64,000 nucleotides of DNA, from NCBI RefSeq assembly GCF_037975245.1, contig NC_092564.1, positions 7,539,984-7,603,983 of the forward strand, read 5' to 3'. Positions 1-12,056 of this stretch are shown piece after piece. The stretch comes from Apostichopus japonicus. Lineage: Eukaryota; Echinodermata; Holothuroidea; Aspidochirotida; Stichopodidae. Made by a program: the position numbers and the translations under genes. How positions within the stretch are numbered: position 1 is the first letter of the stretch; each line of letters starts with the position of its first letter. The notes below the pieces were generated by a model that did no database searches, was not told the DNA's origin, and was given only the letters and a program-made list of their open reading frames with translations.

Positions 1-737
1 CCAAGGGAGGGGCGAAATTGTAGGCAAACTATCAGAGCCGTAGATACGGCATTGCAAACTATCTAAGCGTAGCGCCACCATAAGTTGGCGCGAAGCGCAC
101 AAGAAAATTTTGGCTGAAAATGCCTCCCAGATCGCTGGAAATGGCACTTCCCAGGCCTTGTAAGTTGCATCTTAGCATTTTCTCTTTTGAAATTACTAGC
201 GATATCATAAAAACATTTAAAAAAAAAAGAAAAAATGCTAAATCCTACCTTAATCCAGGGAGTAGATCTGAGTGGGTGGTTGGTGATGCCAATCATCGTA
301 GATGTTTTTGTTTTCTCAATATCTTTATTTTGCAATTACAATCATCTTGTTGATTTATCCTTCTAATGTGTCACATTAGCTATCAATCTCCTCAGTATTT
401 GTAATTATATCAAGATACATTTATTGCGGGTGGGTGGGGGGCAGAAATATTCCCTTTTTGATTCTCTGTGAATAAATTATTAAATATTTTAAAGAAAAAC
501 GTAATCAATTGCAGCTCAACTGCATGCATGGTGTGATGGAACAATTCACGATGGGTTTTTTTTCTGCAGAGCTATAATTCATCAAATATCACCACAATTT
601 GAAGAAAACAAATGTCATAAGGATATCGTTTTGACCTTAAATGACCTTATTTTCAAGCAGTATTGTTAAGCAGTCGACTTCAATCAGCGAATATCCCTTT
701 AATAATAATAGTAATGTAATATAGATCTGATATTCAC

Positions 738-977
738 CAGAATCATCGTCCACAATGACTACTAGCAACCCGTCTTCCTTTGCATATGTTGGGATCGTGT
801 TCGATGAGGTATCAACGATACGATTTAATTTAATGCGGAAAGTCTCGTACAGCCCTTCATCGACATTATCGTCGTTGACTATTACTGAAAAGGAGGCTGT
901 GACACCACCTGCTACCACTGGAACTGACAATGGTGTGACGATGTAGGAATTCGGGTCTTCAGGGAATACTTCCAACT
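738..977 (-). CDS. Calx-beta gene exon 7 (second half of Calx-beta domain)
   Basis: This 240-nt exon follows a TTCTTCTAG acceptor and ends at a GTGAATAT donor in phase 1. It encodes the hallmark end of a Calx-beta domain: NDDNVDEG, then YETFRIKL, then a closing strand ending DDDSG. The following exon is not visible in 1-737, so it lies beyond the window edge. Confidence 0.75.
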
Positions 978-3900
978 CTAGAAGAAAAAAAAGAAATACC
1001 CCACAAAAAAAATCATAAAGAAATGTTCCAAGACTTCTTGGAAGTGATTATTTTGAGTTATTTATTGCTATTTAAAATCGTACGGCGGTATGTTTGATGT
1101 CATTATTCTTAACTTATCCTTAACGCAATAAACTGGTGCCAAATCATGGCGTGCCATATACTTTACTTGGTGATTGATATATCAATTTATTGTAAGAGGT
1201 GTACAACTGTAATTTAGAAAATCTTTTAAACATGCTTATCCACTAAAGAGCCCGTGTAAGAGAATGTGTAAAAGTAAGAGAGCCTGACGTTTCGATCCTA
1301 TCAGGATCTTTTCCAATCCCATCACCAGCCACATCACCCAACTCACACACAAGACTAAGGGTCACATCACTTGCACAACCTCTGATGTTATCTATCTGAT
1401 CTCTTGTAGTGTTTGCGGCATCCAGTATGTTGGTGAACCATAACCACCCTCAAGAAGCGGTTCTATGATCTCAGATCCACAGTCAACGACCTGAAGACTG
1501 AGACCCCGGTGGGAGAACACTTAAACCTTCCCAACCATACCATTAATGACATGTCCCTACAGGGGATTCGGAATCCTTAGGTAGCCGTCCTGACTAGTAC
1601 GAATCAGCAGAGAGAGACTGTGGATGCAACGCCTTCGCACCATTCAACCTCATGGGCTCAACATTCAGGCAGGACATGACTAAACTTTCTTCTGTTACCC
1701 ACCCCCTCCCCCCCCCCTCTTTCCATCTCTCCGTGTTTCCCCCTTTGTCACCCATTTTTCTTAGCTGTCTTCCACCTTTTATTCTCCACACTTTTCTGTC
1801 TTTGTCCTTCTCTGGTTTACTCCCTACCCTCTTCCCTTAATCCTCTCCTTGTCCCTCTACAGGTTTTCTCCTACCTCTCCTCTTACCCTGTTGTTTCTTT
1901 CTTCTCTCCGTCCCTTGTCTACTAATCCTCTTGCATCTATCTCTTTTATGTCAAGTTAACCCTGCTCATTTACCTGTCTGTACTATGTATGTGTGTGTGT
2001 GTGTTTGTCTCTTCTGTAACTGTAACCTGTCAGCCTCAGCCTCTAAAGAAAAACCTGCTCGGATCGAAACGTCAGGCCCTCTTACTTTGACACTTATGTA
2101 GATTTACGTAAGATTAAAGGTATGGGTATTGTGATAAGAAAAACTCGGTTGCGGTTATGGTCATAAACACAGGCTTCATGCATGTTGTAACGTTATATTA
2201 ATGTCTTTTAAATTAGGGAAAAGGTATAAATGTCGTTTACCGGACTATCCTATCTGTATTTCGTTTCCTAACTAGGATACGAATTTCTGCCCAGTATTGC
2301 CTTTTTCAGGTTTCCTTATTTAACAATATTATAGCTGTTTACGTGTTAGCTAACACGTAAACAGCTATAATACGTGCGTGTGGACAATGAGAGCGTGAGT
2401 AAGATAAGGTCATTTTGAAGTAGCCATTTCGGGTGACTCATGCTTGTCAAGACAGGGGGGGGGTCAGGGAATATAGCTCTGGAGCCAGGCTCAATTAGGG
2501 GTCCGAAGACATATGGAATACGGTAAATAATTCATACTGTTATTAAAAGAAAACAATTTGTCAGTGTGTAACTATGACGTAACACCTGTTTGCTCCAAGT
2601 TCACTTTTGGTAACAAAGGTTGCAACTTCAACTGTCAATATCTCAAAAACGGTACATAGGAATTAAAAGCAAATTTCAATAGAATGCTTAGATTATGTTC
2701 TTCTTTAACATATCAAAACGAAATTTTGACCTGGACTATTCTTTTAAGGGGAAAATGAAGATTTCAAGATGGGGACGAGGTGAGATATTTTCCACTGGGC
2801 CGACCACAGTTTTTGTGATTCTCAAATGCGTACATGACTGTCGCCTTAAGCTCGGATGAGATCAGCAGAAGTAGATGTATCTTATATTCATTGAGGAATA
2901 AGGATGGAGCGAATCATATCTTAAACGTATGTTAGACAGGAAATGGTCATAGGCCTATACTACCCCTAATATGACAACAGTATATAGTGTAAACAGCCCA
3001 ACGTCCTTGAAGCTTGTGTCAACCGATTCACATAGAGATTACATTAACTACTGTAAATCTTAAAACTTTGTACCACAGTCAATACTGGATTATGCTGACA
3101 AATCTGATAAATCGGTAGCAACGGTGCTATTAGGATTACAGTAAGAACTGAGGATAAGTGTAATCCCCAAAAATGCATCAAACTGGATTTGTTGGGATTT
3201 CACGTATCCTCAGTCCTTACTGTGATCCTAATAATAGCATTTAGCTAATGCTTTATAGCAGGATCCAGCTTTTACTCTGGTACGAAACATTTAAGATTTA
3301 TAAATACAGTAGTTAATGTGTTCACTGTGTGTTTCGGGTGCTTTTGGCTAGATGTATCCATTGACAATGTATAACTATATCCAGCACATAACATGGCACG
3401 TTACAAGTACAAATGGGGTAGCGGCGGGCATATAACGTTTTGGAAGTGATCGCGTGCCGGACTGAGGGCGATTCACGCAACGTTGGCTTCTAGGGATCAA
3501 ATGCATAGTTTTTTCCAAGCACTTAAAATCGTTCAGTATCAAACCTGCATTGGTTACCATTTTATCCTTTTATATAGGCCTCCATTTTTAGATCCTACTT
3601 TCTCCAGTAATTGTCCATAACTATAACTCATGTAACGGACCCCCCCCCCCCCCACAAGAGAGAGAGGGAAAAGAGAAGGACCATACATAACTTATCATGT
3701 TGCCCCCCCCCCCCCTTTTCTTTCATTTTTGGACACTGGAGTTCGTAAGCCTATGTGTCGGACATTTTCAATTAGTGCAAATAGTTTTAAACAAAACACT
3801 CACCAATGAAACCGTCAACATCAAATGGCGTTTCCGTATAGAGAGAGACAATTAGAGTACCCTCCGATTCTTGCACTACTTCTATTCCATTGTAAAAGTA

Positions 3901-6900
3901 GATATCCGTTGGCATGTCACCGGCTATGCTTATTGAAATGAAGAACGGTATGAAGATTCCGTCATATTAGGTTATGTAAGTGCTTCTGAAAATACTTCTC
4001 TTGAGAAAGCTTCGATATTATTAACCAAAACTAGAGCACATTATGGTGCAAACTCACAGACGTGAACTGAGTTGTGTAATGTATAGCATGCCACGATGGT
4101 AGAAACAGTAAATGCTTTAAAAAGTTTTATCGGATTCCATAACTTAACCATATTCGCATTATATTTTAATTACGCATTGCATCTATACTGAAATTCACAA
4201 ATACCAATAGAACTACCCCTCACCACCCCCCCCCCCCGCCCTCACCCAAAGAAAATAAGTTCTCGCATAGTATGTATTAGTTGAAAAATATATATGGTGT
4301 AAGGAGCTGGACAACTGAAGCAAATTTTGATACCAAGATCGTAATGATTATAGGATTGGTGATAACAACAGGAAATTAAGAAAGATCCTTATCCATGCGC
4401 TTAAATTTTAAGGATGCTTGTCAAATCTCTTCAAAGCAGCTTAGGAAAATCTTACTCCCTTTTTGGGAGAGATTCCGATTCAAAAGTCATCCCAAGGGGG
4501 TTGTGTACTTCTTAATGCATGATGTCATAAAGTATGTTCATATTTAAATGGCGAATGTATAAACAATATTGTTACTGACATCAATGTTAGGTACAATGAT
4601 ACAAACCCTTCGTTTTCAGCAACAATAGCATTTGTTAATATATATCACCACTACTAAAGAAATATATGCAACATAATGAATACAAACAAACAAGTCATTA
4701 CATATTTGTACCGAAGTAAATTGTGACATCATTTAGACTTTCTTTAGTCTTTTAGAGACAGACTTTTTTATGTCTAAATTTACTTTTAAGGCACTGATTA
4801 TATTGTTTTTCATAATTGTCTCCATCCGCTACTGTTATCGGTTACTCCTACAAATAAGATTTCACTCCACATTTGGCCAAAACCCGCTTTCGTTCCCTGC
4901 CCCGTTAACCCTCCCAACTACATGACTAGAACTTTTCACACAATTTAGCAGTCAACGGGATGAGGGGCGGGGTGGAAGGGTAGGGGAGATGAAGATGGGA
5001 TGGAGGAGAGTGGGATAAAGTATACACGTTGAGTGGTATGAAACACAATCATTCATGCACTTACCCGATAAGGAAACTCCAGTGTAGTAGGCGTCGTGGT
5101 TAGTAAGAGGCATCCTTACGTCACAATTTGAACCATCCGTTATTACCACATCGAACGAATCTGGGTTGACGCCGCTAAGATCATTACGGGAACAACGCGT
5201 GAATATCTCTCCTGCCGGTATCACGCATTCGATTTCGACCGGGGGGATTACTACTATACTACAAGCTGCAAATTTAAATCATGTAACATAAGGAAGAAAT
5301 GTAAGCAATATCAGGGTACAGTGTTGTGGACAAAATCTACGTTTGGAATTGGCAAGAGGTGTTAAATTATGGTCAGACGGTAAACAGTTATGTAGAAAAA
5401 AAATGGTAATTCGGGAAACGACATCACATTCTTGAAAAGTCAGTAGAAAGTGCCTATCAAGTATTACTAACATATAAATTACATTAAGCATGATTGTAAT
5501 AACGCCTCTTTACTGTTGTTATAACCATTGGGATAGCATTATTACATTGACAATTCTATAAACACCTCTGTAATGTTGTATTGACCACATGGGCGTCCGA
5601 AAGAAAAATCCAGAGGGGGGTGGTAAAATCAAAGAACGATCTGTGAGCTATCACATTATTAAAATAATCGTCACCTCTCCTCATTCGTCCCACAGTGCAT
5701 CAGAATCCATAATCAAAATTACAATCGCTAGTTTTCTTGCCCTCTGGTTACACCTTCACTGTTTTGTCATACTTAGTCTTGCCATTGTTGGACTTTGCAA
5801 TTTTATTTTATTGTCTTATTGTTTTATGTGAGTCAATTTCCATTTCCATGTGCTGTATTTTAATGTTATATCCATCTTATTCTGTACAACGAGCATTTAA
5901 TTCCAAAAGCGGGTTTAATAAAGTGAATCTTATCTTATCTTATTTTATCTTAGCTTGTGGGGTGTCCGTGGCTGTGGCGCGGCAGCTGTAACGTTTACTG
6001 AGACTTCTTGTTCTCTAGCAGGGAGTTTAAAGCATATAAATACACTTCAGAGAGGAATTCAGTTTAATTGAAATGTATTTAGAAGCCTAAATAAGTTTCT
6101 AGGGAAAGAATCCACCCAAAACATTAGTAGTTTGAGGTACGGGCGGACGGGCGGACGTTTCATCCCGATTGCGTTTCATCAATTATACATTTTGAACAAT
6201 TTAACCATAGCTTCATTTATACACTGGCCACTTAAACCGGTTTAACATTTCGAGCATATCTCTGACAACATTGACATATCTCTCATTATTTGTGCTCTTT
6301 TTTTATTATTATTATTATTTATTTTTTGGCTGTTTAAGTTTTCAGTTTTAAGCTTTTGTCATCGGCATCCTCGATCTTTATTTTTTTTTAAATTATTTAA
6401 TAAACAAAATTATGTAGAAGATTTCTGATGTCACTGAAGTGACCCTTAGAGGCTGTAAGGTCAGTGAGTGATGACGTCAACGTACATTCGGAATCATATC
6501 TCCATGGACCATGGCAGTGGAATAAACACCATTTACTAGACACTCCCTGAAATGTATACCTTGTATATTAATGACGTTTTCGGTGAGTAATAATTGTTAC
6601 GGTGACTCTAGTTTATATGCAAATTTATGCATGAACATAAGAAAATCAAAATGTCATAAAGCAACGAATATAAGGTATGTTTTCTTTTTTATTCGTCATG
6701 CTGGATCAGTAATCTGCAAATTGCAATTATGATCAAAATGAAGAGTAACCAATTTTATGGAATTAATGAGAAGCAAACTGGGGTGTCATGTTTAATATTT
6801 GCCAGTGAAGACAGTACAATGTGCTCTTAATGGTTACTATAAAAATGATATAACATGTCTGGCAATCTCGAGAGTTACAAATCTCACTCCAGGTTTTAAT

Positions 6901-9900
6901 GATATCAACTCACATTGGACAGTTTAGCCATGGATTTTTTTATTGTAAACTTAAATCTTTTACTCTAAGATGTTTGCCATGTAACTTGTGACTTCTGATC
7001 TTCGACCCTATGACGTCATAAGTCATATATAAAAAATTCTCTTATAATTCCCTCTTAAACTGTAAACCAACTGAAACAAAATTGTCGAACTCTGCACTCA
7101 AGTGAGGCTCACTATTTTGGAGTAAAGTTCACATCAATGTCATGACATTGCATGGTATTCTTATTTGACGTCTGGTTTGACTCATTAACTAAGCGATACC
7201 ATATATCGTAACACGAGTGCTTTAGTACACATTGTATGACGTCAGTCGCATTTCTACTGCGTCTATTTCTACGTTTAATGAAACAGGCGTGTGAGGTGGC
7301 AGGCAACTTACGTACCACATACGTGGCGCATATGGTCAATAAAGTATAGTATTTCATTCCTTACAATATTTTCCACGTAGGAATGTGATAACGACATGAA
7401 TTATGGTTGCTCGAAATTATAATGACGATGGCGATGATGGTGGTGATGGTGGTGATGATGGTGGTGATGGTGATGGTAATGGTGGTGATGATGATGGTGA
7501 TGTTAAGATGAAACAAAACTTACTTATCGTGACATCTTGGTGTTGTGGATTGCTTATGAAAGGGAAAATCGCAAAATCCTCTTCCATCGAAATTACTGCC
7601 GTAATCGGATTCGATGAATCTGGGTACAAGTCGTTCGGAAGAAAGACCTCTAAAAACATAAGAGACGAAGACAACTTTAAAGAAGTGACTTTAAGTCCTA
7701 ACATTAATATTGGTACGTTGGAGAAAATATTGATATCAATCCAGGAGTTGGTATAGTAAATACCATTTTTAGTTTTCAAGAAACGTCCATGTAAACATCT
7801 GAGGCTTATCAATTTAACTGACAGGACTTTACTTAGTCACATACATGGACCATCGGGTCCCCCCCCCCCCCCGATGAAACACAAGTTCAAGAGGAAAACA
7901 TATAACTTCAATGGCCTCATATGAGATGCTTGCCAAGGACAAAAGATGTTGAATGGAATCCAAGGGTAGACATTGAAAGATATCAACTTTTGGTTGAGTT
8001 ATTATAATTTATAATACAATGTATTAGTAATAAACGTTAAGCATCCACTGAGGGGTTGATGTCAATCCTAGAGCAGCATTACATAGATTAACATACTTTT
8101 AAAGCTGCATATCATGAAACCCGAAAAGCCATAGCAACATTACTAGTACTCTACGACATAAAGACTATAAAATAGAAACTTCATATATAAAATATCACTT
8201 TCACACATAGCAAGAAAACGAATCAAACGCACTTAAAGCGATATTCCGGAGAGAGACAATATAAGTATTATCTTAAAGGAGGGGGGGGGGCGGGTGGGGA
8301 AGCTATTATTTCAATTGTTTGCCATGTGAATGATAAATCGACAACATTATAACAGAACGGTTAAAGCTTCTTGAAAGAACGACTGCACATGCCATCTTTA
8401 TACTGTTAGGCAGGCCATGTAGTAATTAAGGGTTTACTTGGATGGATCAAGGAATAAGACGAACATGAAATGGGGTTTCCAAATAAGAGTGTGGAATATT
8501 TTTCTTTCCAAGTCTGAGTTTGTCTGCCACCGGGATGTTACTAACACATCCTGGAAAGCCACTTGTCGAGTCACGCATTACCATAATTATTTGTGTTGAA
8601 AGTATAATACTAATAAATTAAACTCTACATATTTGGCGTCCCTTAATCTTTGATCCAATGAGAGTTGTTCTGTTTTATGTGAAGAAACATAAATAACCAG
8701 ACAGAGGGTTTACCAATAACTGTCGTTCTACTTTTCAATGTAGGGTATACGTGGGTGGGGGATTGCAATCATTTGTTGAAGAAAGTGGGTGGGCAGAAAA
8801 CCGTCGGGGTTTAGGGAGGATCTCCTCGTTCGGTGATCCGATAAGTCATTGAAAATTATCCTTTCGAAATATGGACTATTTTATCTCGAAAAATTTGCAT
8901 TGTCTGGAAGTTTCAAATTTGAAGAATGAATCATTTCTTTTACCTCAAAATTGCAACTACTGCCTCTCAAAATCTCGTCTATTTTATCATAATTCCAACT
9001 TATTATTAATTTTTGCTCCTGAGTTTTCGATATTTTGAGTTTTTATATTGAATAGTTGATTACTTATCAATAAATTTGATAACATCACATGTCAGTTTCG
9101 CCTATTACCCCTATATTGTTTATCCTAATTTCGACGTTTGCATCGAAATTTCCATTTTGATCACAATGTATCGAAATTCTTAAAACGTTGAACTTTCATA
9201 TCAAACTTTCGACTTCATTTATCAAACGTGTCATTGGTTTATCTCAAAATATCAACTATTCTTGCAAGTTCCTCTATATATGTTGAATTTTTAAGATGTT
9301 TTCTCTAAACAAAAATGACCCTTTCATCTTCAAATATCGAATTTTTAATTCAGCATTTTACTCGAGATTTCACTTTTTATGACAGAAAGTTTTACATACA
9401 CTGTGGACCTTTTGGAATTTTATTGGAATTTTCTATTTCTGAAAAGCTGTGAGTTGAAGTGAGAGCTGGATGCAATTCATTAGTGTCCACCAGATTAAGT
9501 AGTGGGGGACATCCCCCACCCCACCCCAACCCATCGACACCCATGATGACTATGTGTTTAACATTATGACATCACATACAACCTCATCTAATCCCACCCC
9601 ACCCCATGCCATCTTAAGAAGGTAGAAACTAAACATTTACCGCATTTAGTCGACAGCAAAAGGTATCGCGCTGAAAATGGATATCCGATTTCAACATCAT
9701 CTGCGTCGCCGGTGCTTGTAACAGACACAATATAGTAATCAGCGATTACTGTTCCAACCTTTACAAAGTTAGTCGATACTGGTACACTAGTAACAGTTAT
9801 ATCCGAAGATGTTATTGTTAATGTCATGGAGGACATAGGACCTCCATCTCCACAACCTCGAATTTCTATAGATGTAAATAAACAATATAGAAATAGTAGT

Positions 9901-11037
9901 CAACATTGTCAATTAATTGCCATGCAGAATTATATTATCTTCGCCGAGGTAGAAATGCAAAGTTCAAGTACTTCACCACATCCACATTCTCCTATCGTAT
10001 CTTCTAAATTAACTATGCACGTGTTTGTGCTTCGCTAAATGTATACAAATGTTACACAATTTAATTGTTTATACTCCTGTTATAGACAAAACGATAACTG
10101 AGTTAGTCGTCGAAACAATAAGGGTTGACTTCACGCTACTTATATTGGGCTTAGACTATTCATACCGGGCCTATACAGTAGTGGGCAAAGAGGGTTATGG
10201 GGCCTCAACCCCCCCCCCCCCCCCCTGTCGACCGCCGTTCAACATTATACAAAAAATTATAGTCTAACATTGCCTCAGAATTTCCAAATCAAGCCAGCAA
10301 AAGATTTCAGTCCCGAATTCAATCCCACCAGAGAAAAATCAATCAATCCACAAACATGCAGTAAACAGTGCGTTAGTTATGTGCACCCTTCCTGCTCACA
10401 TTGCTCAATCCAGAAATAGTGAGATTTGGACTCTCTCTGGACCCTTTTTTTCCTTCTGTATCTCTGGCCCTCGTAGAAATATGTTGAGAACCCCCTGCCC
10501 TATGTAGAGAGACTAGTTTCATATATTTTGTGAGCTTTTATATAAATCGGTTTTAACTTGAGGTTCCTAGTGGGAATTACATTCAGACAAACTCAACAAA
10601 AGAAGTGAGATGAATGGTGGGTGATTTGGGCTGTATAGTTATTGGAGGACATAAGTCTAGGCGACGTCAATTTTTGCATAATACTTACCCACAGCGATGT
10701 CAGCTGAAGGTTGGCGTGATGCTACCGCTGTTACTGTGTAATCAAGAGGTGGAGTGACTACTTCCGTGGGCTCCAGCAGTGTGATGTAAATGGCTGTTGA
10801 CAAATTTGCAATTCTTCTTATATGAAGTTGATCCAACCATCCATCCACCCATCCATCTATCAGGCCTCAGGATTCACAAATGATGGGTTGTCACCAAAAC
10901 AGAACTAACATCGTTCGATACAGGTGGCAGGGACCTACACTAGCATGACAACCTTCCTTGCTGGTTTCGAACCGCTCGACATACAATCAATATCAACGGC
11001 CTAGTTGATTAGGGTGTCCGCATATAATGCTATAATC

Positions 11038-11090
<53 letters not shown>

Positions 11091-12009
11091 AAATTGTAGT
11101 GAGTTGGAAAATCCAGAACAGTAATAAAACGAACCCGGGCCTCCCGCTTTATATGCGGACAACCTTACCCTACGCTATGGACGCTGATTGTATGGCCAGA
11201 GGTTCGAAACCGGTAAGAAAGGTCGTAATTCCACTGTAGGCGTTTGTCACCTGTATCGAACAATACTAGTTCTGATAGACTACCTGCTTCTACCTGATTC
11301 TGATAGACTACCCCTCGTTGTCACTTACCACCCCTCCCTTCGCCCCCTCTTCAATGAAATCAAACAAGCATGGGATATTCTATGTTCTGACCCCATGCAC
11401 AATAGCTGAACTTTTCAAAGCACCCCCTGTAATCGCCTATAGACAACCACGCAACATCAGATCAGTGCTGGTTCGAACTAATCTCCCCCACCCAGTGATG
11501 AGCCTAATAGTGGAAACATCAAACCGAGATGATTGGTGTGCGCACACCTCCACCCCTCTCCCGCTTTCCTCCACCGGGCCTCAGGCACCACTCTGAGACC
11601 TGGTAGATTTGGTAGCGAAACCAGCACTAAGTTCAGGCTTCGGTTCAATAACCACAAACTAAGCATCCGTAAGAACAACCCAGGTTTCCCTGTTGCAGAA
11701 CACTTTAATCTCCCTAATCACAGCCTATCTGACATGAAATTTGTTATTCTCTATGGCTTCTTCAAAACTGCACAGGAAAGAAGCAACCGGGAATTGAAAA
11801 CAACTATACGCCTCTATACACATAACAATGGGCTCAACAGAGATCTCTCTTTTATGAGTATCTATGCTAAGTTAAATCCGAATAAGGTCTAGTTTCTTTC
11901 ATCTCATTCCTGCAACTGAAGAAGAGCTGTGATAACGCTCCAAATATTTTGTTACTGATTTAACGTTTTAAGCAATAAAGTTGGGAATGAAAGTATCATT
12001 TTTCCTTTT

Positions 12010-12056
<47 letters not shown>

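Noticed and set aside
7403-7812. Gly/Asp-rich plus-strand and Pro/Ser-rich minus-strand frames
   Set aside because: They arise from the GATGGT repeat. Only the minus-strand exon at 7524-7649 has splice sites and phase that fit a gene.
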